The notes below the pieces were generated by a model. It made no database searches and was not told the DNA's origin. It saw only the letters and a list, made by a program, of their open reading frames with translations. A DNA stretch of 64,000 nt. It comes from Niallia circulans. GTDB lineage: Bacteria > Bacillota > Bacilli > Bacillales > Cytobacillaceae. Made by a program: the position numbers and the translations under genes. The stretch spans positions 3,596,001 through 3,660,000 of the forward strand of contig NZ_CP026031.1 in assembly GCF_003726095.1 (NCBI RefSeq), read 5' to 3'. Position 1 is the first letter of the stretch, and each line of letters begins with the position of its first letter. Below are positions 25,704 through 34,362 of the stretch, piece after piece.

Positions 25704-25751
25704 TCGGATAGGAGAAAAGAGGAATCATCCCCTCTTTCCTATACGATCCGA
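25704..25751 (-). other. Intercistronic hairpin between IIC and GH1 genes
   Basis: TCGGAT, TAGGA and AAGAGG on one arm (25704-25722) pair with CCTCTT, TCCTA and ATCCGA (25731-25751) with small internal loops. No U tract follows, so it is more likely an RNA-stability or processing element than a terminator. Confidence 0.55.
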
Positions 25752-25788
25752 TTGTCAGATTTATCTCCCCCTCCCTTTCCCTATTAAA

Positions 25789-27096
25789 TTACTCTTCTTC
25801 CGGAACAGCAGGAGCCTTATTGGCAATCAATACAAATGGCAAGTAAATTAGAACAGATACGACAATACAAATGATCTGGGTAATAACCGCTCCAATACTT
25901 CCGGCCGTAGATAGGTATGCATTAATAATAGGCGGAGTCGTCCATGGAACCATAACAACAGCCTTAGCAGCAAAGCCAGTTACTGTAGCAATATAACCGA
26001 TTGTCCCTGTAATCAGCGGGGTAATAATAAAGGGAATCGCCATAACCGGATTTAACATAACTGGTAATCCAAAGATAACTGGCTCGTTTATATTGAACAC
26101 ACCTGGTCCTGCGGAAAGTTTTGCAATACTTCTCATTTCTTCTCGTTTAGATACCATAAAGATCGCTATTAATAAACCAATGGTTACTCCTGAACCACCA
26201 ATATTCATATACACGTCCCAAAACGGCATTGTGATAATATTAGGAATTTCCTTTCCCTCTTGGAATGCCGTCATATTAACAGTAATAGATGCCAGCAGCA
26301 GTGGTTCCCTTATCGGTTTTACCATTTGATTTCCATGAATACCAATCACCCAGAAAAATTGGGCGACAAACATAAGAATCAAAATCCCTGGCAGTCCTTG
26401 CATGACACTTTCTAAAGGTCTTTGTACAATGTTATATACTGCTTCATATAAATAAATCCCTGTAACTTTGAAAAAAAGAAATCCAAAAGTAGCAACAATC
26501 GTTACAGTTAAAATAGAAGGAATTAGTGCTGAAAACGAAGTCGCAACATTTGACGGAACACTATCAGGCATCTTAATTTGCAGCTTATCTACTTTCGATA
26601 ACTTGCAATAAATTTCAACCGATACAATGGCGATAATCATTCCGAGGAATAAACTTTTTGGGTCAGAAAACTGCCTGGCTAAAACATCAACCACTAATTG
26701 ATTCTTCTCATTAACAAGCAGTTCTAGCGTTGTTGGAACGACAGAAACATAGGACATTAATGCTAATATTCCAGGGAATAACGACTGATGGCCATTGATC
26801 CGTCCGAGCTCTATCCCAATAAGAAAAACGGCCCCAATTGTAAGGAAGTTCAAGGTAGCATATTGGATCGCTTTCATAATTGGCTGGTAATCAGCCAAAA
26901 AGGCAAATGCTTTAAAATGGGCTAAACCACTCTCTGTTCCCATCACCATATTCGCGATTAAAACGGCAAATGCTCCTGTTATAATGACAGGCATTAACGT
27001 CACAAAAGCTTTTTTTATGGCCATAATATATTTCTGATTTGTTATTTTGTAAGCAACATTTCCAAGGGTCTCGGTAGCTTTGTCTTTAAAACTCAT
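25789..27096 (-). CDS. PTS cellobiose-family IIC component (second operon)
   Basis: A 435-residue membrane permease of about ten helices, with VAQFFWVIGIHGNQM, GGSGVTIGLL and FNINEPVIFGLPVMLNP. It is the first gene of the operon IIC-GH1-IIB-IIA and is preceded by GGAGG. A terminator separates it from the regulator gene upstream, so it has its own promoter, next to a cre-like site and an inverted repeat. The sugar is probably a beta-glucoside. Confidence 0.92.
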   Translation of the reverse strand: MSFKDKATETLGNVAYKITNQKYIMAIKKAFVTLMPVIITGAFAVLIANMVMGTESGLAHFKAFAFLADYQPIMKAIQYATLNFLTIGAVFLIGIELGRINGHQSLFPGILALMSYVSVVPTTLELLVNEKNQLVVDVLARQFSDPKSLFLGMIIAIVSVEIYCKLSKVDKLQIKMPDSVPSNVATSFSALIPSILTVTIVATFGFLFFKVTGIYLYEAVYNIVQRPLESVMQGLPGILILMFVAQFFWVIGIHGNQMVKPIREPLLLASITVNMTAFQEGKEIPNIITMPFWDVYMNIGGSGVTIGLLIAIFMVSKREEMRSIAKLSAGPGVFNINEPVIFGLPVMLNPVMAIPFIITPLITGTIGYIATVTGFAAKAVVMVPWTTPPIINAYLSTAGSIGAVITQIICIVVSVLIYLPFVLIANKAPAVPEEE

Positions 27097-27162
27097 TGAT
27101 TAACCTCCATTCCTAATTTAAATGGAAATGATATGATTCATTTCTTGTTTTCCATTCTATTG

Positions 27163-27176
27163 GATAAGCGCTTACA
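27163..27176. promoter_or_regulatory. cre-like site before the second PTS operon
   Basis: GATAAGCGCTTACA matches 12 of 14 positions of the cre consensus around a perfect AAGCGCTT core. CcpA control is expected for such an operon. Confidence 0.5.
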
Positions 27177-27191
27177 TTTACATACACTTAT

Positions 27192-27211
27192 TTTCCACGT
27201 TAAACTGGAAA
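27192..27211. promoter_or_regulatory. Inverted repeat, possible regulator site
   Basis: TTTCCA and TGGAAA separated by eight bases lie between the cre-like site and the terminator of the regulator gene. This is a plausible binding site for the LicR-like activator, but unproven. Confidence 0.35.
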
Positions 27212-27220
27212 TGGCTGACT

Positions 27221-27249
27221 CAAAAAAAGGAACTCTAATCCGGAGTTCC
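27221..27249 (-). terminator. Terminator of the LicR-like gene
   Basis: GGAACTC (27229-27235) pairs with GAGTTCC (27243-27249); the minus strand continues with eight T. Confidence 0.9.
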
Positions 27250-27266
27250 TTCCCTTCTATAAATTC

Positions 27267-29186
27267 CTATTGGCCAATAGCTAAAATACATTCTTTGAAT
27301 TCGTCAAAGGACTTTACCTTTAATAGCTGATTCACCATATAGGCATTTCCTGATATTTTGACTAGCAGCTGATATAGCTTTTGAATATCTTTCTTGTACT
27401 TTTTTTGGACACTTAATAAGAAAATAAGCTGCACTTTATTTTCGCCCCATTGAATTGGTTTTTTTAACGTGCAAATAGATAAAAAAGTACTGTCAGTGAT
27501 TGGTTTTAGAGGATGAGGAATGGCTATGGAGTTTCCATAGCTTGTTGGAGCAATCTCTTCTCGTTCCATGATTAACTCAAAGAAATGATCTGGCGCAATC
27601 CCCTTCTGTATAATTTCTCTTGCTAAAAACGCTAATACTTCCTCCTTCGTTTGATACTCTTGTTGAAAAAATCCAAGGTCAGGATAAAAATATTGTAAGG
27701 TAGTTTCAACTCTATCCACAACCATATGCTCTAATTTACTAATGTCTTCCTCTCTTAAAATAGTATGTACATCAATAACAGGTATGGTTAATTCCCTGTT
27801 AATAGGAATGGTACTAACAATGAAGTCTAATGTACTTAGATCATAATTATCAATGGTAAACATATTAGCAGTTCCTACAATTTCAAGTTTATTGCCAAAG
27901 GTGGACTGAAGCTTATGATACAGTAATTGAGCACTTGCCACCCCAGTAGCACAGACAATCAAGCATCTTTTTACACTGCCTTTTGCTTTCTTTCGCTCGA
28001 GCGCTGCGCCAATATGTAATGCCAAATAGCCTATTTCATCTTCATTAATGTCCATCCTCTTATGTTTGCTTAAGTATTTCCCCATAATAACAGCAGCGTC
28101 AAAGGACATTTGATAATTTTTCTTGATTTCAGCAAGAAGAGGATTCTTTATAGTTAAATCATATTTATATCTATTGATAGCAGGCTTTAAGTGCAGACAT
28201 AACCCGTAGATTAATTCTTCATCATAGGCTATTTCTAGATCCAATTCTTGCTCCACTTCTTGGAGCATCGCTTTTGTTAATGCTAGAATATCTTCCTCAA
28301 TCATTTCTAACATATTCTCTCTGCTATCAGACTGGTAAACTACCATTTTCGCACCTAATAAATGGATGGTTATATAGGCTATTTCAGATTCAGGAAAAGT
28401 AACATATAACGTTTTTTCTAGAAAAAAGACAATCTGTTTGGCAATCGCAAATTCTCTCTTTTCTTTAAGAGGCTCCATTTCCTTTAAAGGCATGGAAACA
28501 TAATTATCATTTTGTATGCGAATACAGGCAATCGCAATATGTGTTGCTAAATTATTTACGCCAATATCTGATAAAAAAATAGACGCCTTTTCGGCTTGTT
28601 CGATAATAATTTTTCTTATTTCTTCTAGTTTTTTATTTGGAAGTATCCAATCTGTTTCATCTTGGTCAAACACATATGCCGCAAGACAATAACGCAGCTT
28701 AGCTTCTTGTCCCATGATTTTTAAACCATAGTTTGGCTTCTTATCTAAATTTAAATTAAAGTCTTTTAATAATCTTCTTACTTCTTTCAGATCATTTTTA
28801 ATAGAGGATTCACTTACAAAAAGCTCCTCAGCAAACTGTTCAATTTTCAAGTATTCTTCCGCCAATAATAGACGTTTTAGAATATAGTCGACTCTTTCCT
28901 CAGGTTCCGTTGGAAGGGGTGTACTTACGTTATTTTCATTCATTATTTTTGTTAAAAATGGTTTAAAATAATGATAATTTCCTATAACTAATTCATACCC
29001 CTTCCCTCTTGTCAGTACTATTTCTGCTCCATTATCTTTTAATGTATCGATCAATGCCTTCATATCACTTCTAATTGTTCGCGTGGTTACATCCAGGGCA
29101 TTTGCTAAGTAATCACTGGAAAGCGGAGACTTTGACTGCATAAGCTGATGCAGTATCTTTTGTTGTCTTATTGGTAACAATTTCAC
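27267..29186 (-). CDS. LicR-like PTS-controlled transcriptional activator
   Basis: A 639-residue modular regulator: an N-terminal HTH_11 domain (1-60), a second Mga-like HTH (about 100-150), two PRD domains with candidate phosphorylation histidines His216/His275 and His332/His391, an EIIB-like domain with Cys412 (VCATGVASAQ) and a C-terminal EIIA-like domain with His558 (AIPHP). HPr and the cognate PTS proteins tune such activators by phosphorylation. It sits directly upstream of the second PTS operon, which it should activate. The start may be GTG 29186 or the TTG two codons later; the spacing from AAGGAG suits the latter slightly better. Confidence 0.88.
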   Translation of the reverse strand: MKLLPIRQQKILHQLMQSKSPLSSDYLANALDVTTRTIRSDMKALIDTLKDNGAEIVLTRGKGYELVIGNYHYFKPFLTKIMNENNVSTPLPTEPEERVDYILKRLLLAEEYLKIEQFAEELFVSESSIKNDLKEVRRLLKDFNLNLDKKPNYGLKIMGQEAKLRYCLAAYVFDQDETDWILPNKKLEEIRKIIIEQAEKASIFLSDIGVNNLATHIAIACIRIQNDNYVSMPLKEMEPLKEKREFAIAKQIVFFLEKTLYVTFPESEIAYITIHLLGAKMVVYQSDSRENMLEMIEEDILALTKAMLQEVEQELDLEIAYDEELIYGLCLHLKPAINRYKYDLTIKNPLLAEIKKNYQMSFDAAVIMGKYLSKHKRMDINEDEIGYLALHIGAALERKKAKGSVKRCLIVCATGVASAQLLYHKLQSTFGNKLEIVGTANMFTIDNYDLSTLDFIVSTIPINRELTIPVIDVHTILREEDISKLEHMVVDRVETTLQYFYPDLGFFQQEYQTKEEVLAFLAREIIQKGIAPDHFFELIMEREEIAPTSYGNSIAIPHPLKPITDSTFLSICTLKKPIQWGENKVQLIFLLSVQKKYKKDIQKLYQLLVKISGNAYMVNQLLKVKSFDEFKECILAIGQ

Positions 29187-29279
29187 TCACTCCTTTTAAC
29201 CAATTCCCTTCTATGTTAGTTATATCCATCATATCTTATCAGCCTTTTATTAGAAAGCGGTTTCTAAACAAATTATCCG

Positions 29280-29891
29280 TTATCCATAATGCCAATAATC
29301 TGCAGCAGACAGCACCTCGCCTTTTTTCATTCCTGATACGTATGGGTGCCCTTTTACATAATATCGTAATGGTTTTAGCGTCCATTCCTCCTTATTTGGA
29401 ATCCCAATTCTCGGAGACTCGATTATTTGGGATGGTACTTTCCCATCTACAATCCATAAAGATTCTTCATTTATAAAGACACCATTTAAAGCCTTGGTGA
29501 TTTCCATTGCTTTTGTTAGCTTCCCAGGTCCATTGCATACATTTATACCATTTGTTTTTCGGTTCTTTTCCATCTCTTCTATTCCTTCAAAAGGTTCAAT
29601 CGCCCGGATAAGAACAGCCTGAGGATTTCCCTCTTCTTTTGTAACAATGTTTAACATATGGTGGGTATGCATCGTGTAAATATAGATGGTCCCACCTGAC
29701 TTATACATCGATTCCAATCGAGGCGTGCGTCTGCCTGCATAGCTATGACAAGCCATATCTTCTATCCCAACATAGGCTTCCGTCTCTACAATATAACCAC
29801 TATACGTATATGCCGGCGTTTTATGAATAAGCTTTTTTCCTAAAAGTAACTGTGCTATTTCTTCTGTTGACTGGTTTATATAATCAATCAT
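29280..29891 (-). CDS. 3-methyladenine DNA glycosylase (AAG/MPG type)
   Basis: Excises alkylated purines such as 3-methyladenine and hypoxanthine from DNA in base-excision repair. The 203-residue protein shows the family core IVETEAYVG with the catalytic Glu, DMACHSY, and TIYIYTMHTHHMLNIVT, where a tyrosine intercalates into the helix. It is similar to B. subtilis YxlJ. It stands alone, with GGAGAG before the ATG. Confidence 0.93.
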   Translation of the reverse strand: MIDYINQSTEEIAQLLLGKKLIHKTPAYTYSGYIVETEAYVGIEDMACHSYAGRRTPRLESMYKSGGTIYIYTMHTHHMLNIVTKEEGNPQAVLIRAIEPFEGIEEMEKNRKTNGINVCNGPGKLTKAMEITKALNGVFINEESLWIVDGKVPSQIIESPRIGIPNKEEWTLKPLRYYVKGHPYVSGMKKGEVLSAADYWHYG

Positions 29892-29938
29892 TTGTCTCTC
29901 TCCTATTATATTTCTTCTAGTATACGTTTCTTTCCCCC

Positions 29939-29982
29939 AAAAAAGAAAGGATCACCCCTTTATAAAAAGAGATGATCCTTTT
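29939..29982 (-). terminator. Terminator of the NADH oxidase gene
   Basis: AAAGGATCA (29945-29953) pairs with TGATCCTTT (29973-29981); the minus strand continues CTTTTTTGGG. Confidence 0.85.
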
Positions 29983-29985
29983 CAC

Positions 29986-31344
29986 CTAGTGCTTAACAAG
30001 TTCTTTTTGTTTTGCTATAGCTGCCAATCCAGCTTGATTTAATGTATTCCACGGTTTGTTAAAATGCGGTTGGAAGAAGAAATCGATAAATCCTAATTCG
30101 TCAATCGTCATTTTAGTTTGAATACATACAGATAATGTATTCATCATTTGCGTAACATCTGCTTTTGAAATTAATTGTGCCCCCAAAATTTCTCTTGTCT
30201 CTTGATGGAAAAGTACTTTTAAACGAATTTCATGAAATGTCGGCATAAATTCTGGGCGATCATTATCGATTACTTCTGCCACTTCATAAGGGATATTATT
30301 AAATTTAGCCGTAACTTCTGTTAATCCGGTAGATGCCATATTTAAGCCAAAAATATGCAAGCCAGAAGTCCCTTGTGTTCCCATGTATTTCAATGGTCGT
30401 CCAGCAATATTATAGCCGACAAGTGTTCCCATTCGAACAGCATTTGTTGCAAGAGGGATATACATTTTTTCTCCAGTTGGATTATAATTAACAGCACAGC
30501 TGTCACCTGCTGCATAAATATATGGATTACTTGACTGCATATATTCATTAATTTTAATAGCACCATTAGGAAGGAGATCTACTTTACCTTTTAACAGATT
30601 TGTGTTTGGTCTAAAGCCCACACATAAGATAACTAAATCTGTTTCATATTCTCCTTTTGTGGTATAAACCTTTGTTACTTTTCCTCGTTCATCACCTGCA
30701 AATTTTGTTACAGTTTGTTGTAAAGCTAAGTGAATGTTACGCTCCGCAAATTCTGCCTCAACCACATCTGTAAACTCTTTATCTAAATATTTATTTAGAA
30801 TTCTGTCCTCACTATCAATTAACGTGACATTTTTTCCATTAAGCGCGAATGCCTCTACTAACTCAACACCAATATATCCCGCTCCAATTACGGTAACATT
30901 TCTTACATTCTTAGAGCGCTCAATTATTTCATTTGCTTGATTATAGTTTTTAGAAAGCAATATATTATCCAGATTAATTCCTTCAATTGGTGGGATTATT
31001 GGCCAAGAGCCTGTAGTCATTACTAACTTATCATATGGATCAATCTTTTCTTTGCCTGTTTGTAAGTCCTTCACATGTACTTGCTTGTTTTCTGTATCAA
31101 TTTCTAGGACTTCATGCTCCATATGCATCGTTGCGCCAAGCGCTTTTAACTCTTCTGGTGAAGAATAAAATAACTGACTCGCATCTTTGGCAACACCGCC
31201 AACATATAAAGCAATTCCACAAGATAAAAAGGAAACATTATTATTTTTTTCATAAACAGTTATATCTATATTTTTATTTACATTTGCTAACGTTTTGACC
31301 GCTGCTGTCCCAGCATGTGTACATCCAATTACAACTACTTTCAT
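29986..31344 (-). CDS. nox: NADH oxidase / CoA-disulfide reductase family flavoprotein
   Basis: A 452-residue cytoplasmic flavoenzyme that reoxidises NADH, probably reducing O2 to water. The FAD site (VVVIGCTHAGTAAV), the redox Cys42 (SFLSCG), the NAD site VTVIGAGYIGVELVEAF and a C-terminal dimer domain are present. Cys42 in SxxxC context is shared by H2O-forming Nox and CoA-disulfide reductases, so the exact activity is not fixed. I start at the ATG at 31344 after AAAAGGAG; the frame extends 15 codons further upstream. Several Rex/FNR-like boxes surround its promoter, in keeping with NADH or oxygen control. Confidence 0.86.
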   Translation of the reverse strand: MKVVVIGCTHAGTAAVKTLANVNKNIDITVYEKNNNVSFLSCGIALYVGGVAKDASQLFYSSPEELKALGATMHMEHEVLEIDTENKQVHVKDLQTGKEKIDPYDKLVMTTGSWPIIPPIEGINLDNILLSKNYNQANEIIERSKNVRNVTVIGAGYIGVELVEAFALNGKNVTLIDSEDRILNKYLDKEFTDVVEAEFAERNIHLALQQTVTKFAGDERGKVTKVYTTKGEYETDLVILCVGFRPNTNLLKGKVDLLPNGAIKINEYMQSSNPYIYAAGDSCAVNYNPTGEKMYIPLATNAVRMGTLVGYNIAGRPLKYMGTQGTSGLHIFGLNMASTGLTEVTAKFNNIPYEVAEVIDNDRPEFMPTFHEIRLKVLFHQETREILGAQLISKADVTQMMNTLSVCIQTKMTIDELGFIDFFFQPHFNKPWNTLNQAGLAAIAKQKELVKH

Positions 31345-31373
31345 GTATAAAAACTCCTTTTGTAATAGATTGA

Positions 31374-31433
31374 ATGTGAAACCTTTCACTTAATTAGTGA
31401 AAAAAATCACATATATTGTGATAGAATTCACAT
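31374..31433. promoter_or_regulatory. Three 21-bp-phased Rex/FNR-like boxes in the nox leader
   Basis: ATGTGA-N6-TCACTT (31374-31391), TAGTGA-N6-TCACAT (31395-31412) and TTGTGA-N6-TCACAT (31416-31433). The GTGA cores repeat at exactly 21 bases. They lie downstream of the predicted start, a repressing position. Confidence 0.7.
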
Positions 31434-31448
31434 TCCGTTCACATCTTT

Positions 31449-31476
31449 ATTATACATCGAATATTTCTTAATGCAA
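31449..31476 (-). promoter_or_regulatory. Promoter of nox
   Basis: On the minus strand TTGCAT and TATAAT (31454-31449) are separated by 16 bases. The predicted start is near 31442. Confidence 0.65.
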
Positions 31477-31481
31477 GTATT

Positions 31482-31499
31482 TTGTGATTAAATTCACAA
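31482..31499. promoter_or_regulatory. Perfect Rex-type palindrome upstream of the nox promoter
   Basis: TTGTGATTAAATTCACAA is a perfect palindrome in its 6-bp arms and fits the Rex (TTGTGA-N6-TCACAA) pattern; the FNR pattern TGTGA-N6-TCACA is also satisfied. Its centre is about 48 bases upstream of the predicted start. Confidence 0.75.
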
Positions 31500-31597
31500 A
31501 AGGAAACGCGGAAATTTATTCCAGGTTTAAATAGAAAGCAAAACCTCTTATTCAGTCTACCGATAATGCAACAATCTTTCTTTTTTAATGAATTAAA

Positions 31598-31635
31598 ACC
31601 CAACCTATAATATTTTCGCTATCATTAGTTGGGTT
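31598..31635 (-). terminator. Probable terminator of the OPT/DUF917 operon
   Basis: AACCCAAC-CTA and TAGTTGGGTT type arms form a stem of about ten pairs with a large loop; the minus strand continues TTTTAATTC, a weak U tract. Confidence 0.5.
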
Positions 31636-31692
31636 TGTCTTCGGTTGAAAAACCTCTATTATTTGCCAACTCAAAAACACTTTTTAATGCTT

Positions 31693-32007
31693 CTACGCCT
31701 TATTTTGCACGGTAAGCTCAACTAGCTGATCAATCGATTGGTCTAATGCTTCCTCATATCCCAACGGATCTGATAAAGCACGCCAACCCTCTTTTCGTAT
31801 AAAGGATAACGCCTCTTCCATTTCCTTATCCTCTATTCCAAGTTCTGTTAATAAGACTAAGGTACGTTCCAATGCACCAACCATTCTTAGTGGTCCGTAA
31901 TGAGCAGGCTCTCGATATAGTCCTTTTGCACTTGTAAGAATATAGCCGCTATAATCTCTAACAAGTTCTACTAGCTTCTCATTTTTGCGTGTTTCCATAT
32001 CTGTCAA
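31693..32007 (-). CDS. DUF6092-like small protein, function unknown
   Basis: A 104-residue soluble, helical, acidic protein with the conserved-looking stretch SAKGLYREPAHYGPLRMVGALERTL and no known catalytic motif. I recall this pattern as DUF6092, but the match is from memory. It is the last gene of a long operon and overlaps the end of the nitroreductase gene by 29 bases, using TTG at 32007 about nine bases after AGGAGG. Tight coupling suggests it assists the nitroreductase or the pathway as a whole. Confidence 0.6.
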   Translation of the reverse strand: MTDMETRKNEKLVELVRDYSGYILTSAKGLYREPAHYGPLRMVGALERTLVLLTELGIEDKEMEEALSFIRKEGWRALSDPLGYEEALDQSIDQLVELTVQNKA

Positions 32008-32512
32008 AAGAAATTACCTCCTCTTTTTCCCTGTTTTTTTTCTTTCTTGGAGATTCTTTTGAATAGCCTAAACTGATGAGAAGCTCTGGCTCCATCTCAT
32101 GTGGAAGCTCCAACAATTTCTTAATGGCTTCTTTATGAAAGGATCTAACTGGGCAATTTCCGATACCTAATGAATGGGTAGATAAAAGAATATAAGCAGC
32201 GGCTATTCCTAAATTTACAAAACGCAATACTTCTTCCGAATCTTTTCCGCCTTTATGGAGGGCTTCTGCAGGGTTGGAGCACAACACAATAATAGCCTCG
32301 GGATCTCCTGATAGACCAGGGGAAAATCTTTTTATTCTTTTTATCTGTTCTTCGTTCTGGACTATGAGGAAATGAGATTCTTGAGCATTGCTCCCTGACG
32401 GACTATGTAAAATACTTTGTGCAATTGAATCAACTATTTCTAGAGGTAATCCGCCACGTTCTGCGAATGCGCGTGAACTTCTTCTTGTTTTTATTGCCTC
32501 CAGTACATCCAA
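31979..32512 (-). CDS. Nitroreductase-family protein (short form)
   Basis: A 177-residue FMN-binding fold protein. KTRRSSRAFAERG and SPSGSNAQESHFLIV give the FMN phosphate and ring contacts, and HSLGIGNCPVRSFHKEAIKKLLELP the later block. Family members reduce nitro groups, flavins, enones or dehalogenate; the reaction here is unknown. It lies 14 bases after a second, larger nitroreductase-like gene in the same operon, so the pathway may include two flavin-dependent reductions. Confidence 0.8.
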   Translation of the reverse strand: MDVLEAIKTRRSSRAFAERGGLPLEIVDSIAQSILHSPSGSNAQESHFLIVQNEEQIKRIKRFSPGLSGDPEAIIVLCSNPAEALHKGGKDSEEVLRFVNLGIAAAYILLSTHSLGIGNCPVRSFHKEAIKKLLELPHEMEPELLISLGYSKESPRKKKNREKEEVISFDRYGNTQK

Positions 32513-32526
32513 TATCCATTCCTCCT

Positions 32527-33387
32527 TTAAAAAGAAAAGCCTCTACTTTCTAATACTTTTTTCAAATTTTCTCTTAAACTTGCTGAGGCAGCGATCGTTT
32601 CTGGTCTCGTGCATCTTCTAGCAGTATGTTCTCTCCATCCATAGTCCTTTCCCTGCTTTTCTGGTTCTCCAGCTAAGGAGACTCTACGGCCATCGTAGGT
32701 TTTACGAGAAATCATCGTATGATCGTATTGTTCTAGCAGCTCGTCAAGATTTTCTATTGTATATTTTTCCTGATGAACCATTACTTTTTCTGGCAATCTC
32801 GGCTTTACGCCTCGCCTTGTTCCTTCTTTTTCAAAGCCGATCGATAATCCCGAAACAGCAAATACGCCTGCTGGGAGGCCGAGTTCCTCTGCAACCGCAT
32901 CAGGATGGTTACGAATGGAACCAACAGGTACACAACCTAACCCTAATGATTCCGAAGCCACTACTGCATTTTGCAGGGCGAGGGTGGCGTCCATTGAGGA
33001 AAGAAGAAACATTTCTAGCGTATTGGCTAAAAAAGAATATCCTTGTGATTCTGTCACATATTTCAAACGGTAAATATCTGCACAGAAAACTAGAAACACA
33101 GGTGCCTCATGGATAAATGACTGTTCGCCAGAAAGGGTAGCTAACCGTGATCTCCTTTCTTCATCCTTTATTACAATAATGCTATACGCCTGCAAGTTTG
33201 AAGAAGTTGGTGCACTTCTAGCTGCAGTTATAATCGTTTGAAGAATATTGGCCGGAATATCTTTCGATTGAAAAGCCCTTACTGATTCATGAGCAGTAAG
33301 TACCTCGATCGTTTCATTAAGTAAATGCTCCTCTTTTGATAAGCCTTCTAACTCAATTCTCGTTTCCCTTTTTGTATATTCCCTCAC
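32527..33387 (-). CDS. NfsA-like NADPH-dependent flavin oxidoreductase
   Basis: A 286-residue protein of the NfsA/FRP branch of the nitroreductase family: HESVRAFQSKDIP, SAPTSSNLQAYSIIVI, DATLALQNAVVASESLGLGCVPVGSIRN and the C-terminal arm with YDGRRV and the arginine-rich WREHTARRCTRPE that recognises NADPH phosphate. It starts with GTG at 33387 after AAGGTGG. It is part of the OPT/DUF917 operon. Whether it acts on the operon's substrate or supplies reduced flavin is unknown. Confidence 0.82.
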   Translation of the reverse strand: MREYTKRETRIELEGLSKEEHLLNETIEVLTAHESVRAFQSKDIPANILQTIITAARSAPTSSNLQAYSIIVIKDEERRSRLATLSGEQSFIHEAPVFLVFCADIYRLKYVTESQGYSFLANTLEMFLLSSMDATLALQNAVVASESLGLGCVPVGSIRNHPDAVAEELGLPAGVFAVSGLSIGFEKEGTRRGVKPRLPEKVMVHQEKYTIENLDELLEQYDHTMISRKTYDGRRVSLAGEPEKQGKDYGWREHTARRCTRPETIAASASLRENLKKVLESRGFSF

Positions 33388-33403
33388 TCATGCCACCACC
33401 TTG

Positions 33404-34351
33404 CTATTTGATCAGTACGCCTTTCTCCATCAATAATGCATCATCTATATATACGGTAGGTTGGGTGACAACTCCATCTATATGAACGCCTGCTGAAACT
33501 ATTCCACCAAACGTGGCATTGCTTCCAAAAGCTACATGAATGGTCCCGTATACTTTTTCATCCTCTAATACCACACCTGTGATCCTTGCCTTATCATTTG
33601 TTCCTATCCCAAATTCTGCGAGCATTCTGCCTTCCCCATTGCCTAATATCTTTAATAATTGCTCTCCTTCTTCTCCTTCTGCCTCGACTAGGCGACCTTC
33701 TTTTATTGTAAGCTTAAGTGGATTACTTAGCTTTCCTATTCCAGCCACAGAGCCATCCACGACAATTGTGCCAGTTGCAGTTCCTTCTACTGGTGCTATA
33801 TATGCTTCTCCTGACGGCAGATTACCTGATTCCCCTGGATATAAGTACATCCCCGTACTTGGGATGCCCTTTCTTTCTGTAATATCCAATGCTAAACAAT
33901 AGCCGTCTTTTTCAATTTTGACATGCTTTCCCTTTGTAAGCTGGTCTGTTATTTCTTCCGTAAGAATTCTCACTTGTTCATAATCTGCAGAAATGGCTCC
34001 TTCTAAGAACATATCCTTTGTTATTCCTGGCATTGTTGCAAGCCTTGTTCCTGTCTCTACTGCTTCTTTTCTAGCTTGTGTATGGGTTAAGGAATGCGCC
34101 GTTACACAAACAGCCACATCTGCTGCTTTCATGGCCGCTGCGACAGTTGCTGGTGGCTCTTGTCCCGACTTTTCTCTGTCCTGCATAACAATAAACATCG
34201 TCTCAGCACGTAACGCTTTGCCAGCTTCATATATGGATTCAGCTATTTCCCTCTTTGCTTCATCTGTGACAACGAGAAATGACTCTCCTTCTTTTATGCC
34301 TAAACAGTTAGCAAGAACATTTTTGCTTGTTTCTATCATTTTTTCATTCAT
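33404..34351 (-). CDS. M29-like aminopeptidase / NicX-like metalloprotein
   Basis: A 315-residue protein with the metal-binding set of the M29 aminopeptidases: Glu in NLPSGEAYIAP, Glu in AEFGIGTND, His in GTIHVAFGSN and His/Asp in SAGVHIDGVV. It is shorter than classical M29 enzymes (about 410 residues) and belongs to a branch that also includes the ring-cleaving 2,5-dihydroxypyridine dioxygenase NicX, so peptide hydrolysis is not certain. It sits between aroM-like and nitroreductase genes in the OPT/DUF917 operon, where it may release an amino acid from the transported compound. Confidence 0.75.
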   Translation of the reverse strand: MNEKMIETSKNVLANCLGIKEGESFLVVTDEAKREIAESIYEAGKALRAETMFIVMQDREKSGQEPPATVAAAMKAADVAVCVTAHSLTHTQARKEAVETGTRLATMPGITKDMFLEGAISADYEQVRILTEEITDQLTKGKHVKIEKDGYCLALDITERKGIPSTGMYLYPGESGNLPSGEAYIAPVEGTATGTIVVDGSVAGIGKLSNPLKLTIKEGRLVEAEGEEGEQLLKILGNGEGRMLAEFGIGTNDKARITGVVLEDEKVYGTIHVAFGSNATFGGIVSAGVHIDGVVTQPTVYIDDALLMEKGVLIK

Positions 34352-34362
34352 TTTACCCTCTC

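Noticed and set aside
33404..34351. Idea that the OPT operon is a nicotinate degradation pathway (NicX-like protein, racemase fold like NicE, niaP close by)
   Set aside because: No hydroxylase, monooxygenase, deformylase or amidase of the pathway is present, the protein keeps the full M29 peptidase metal set, and niaP has its own promoter and terminator.
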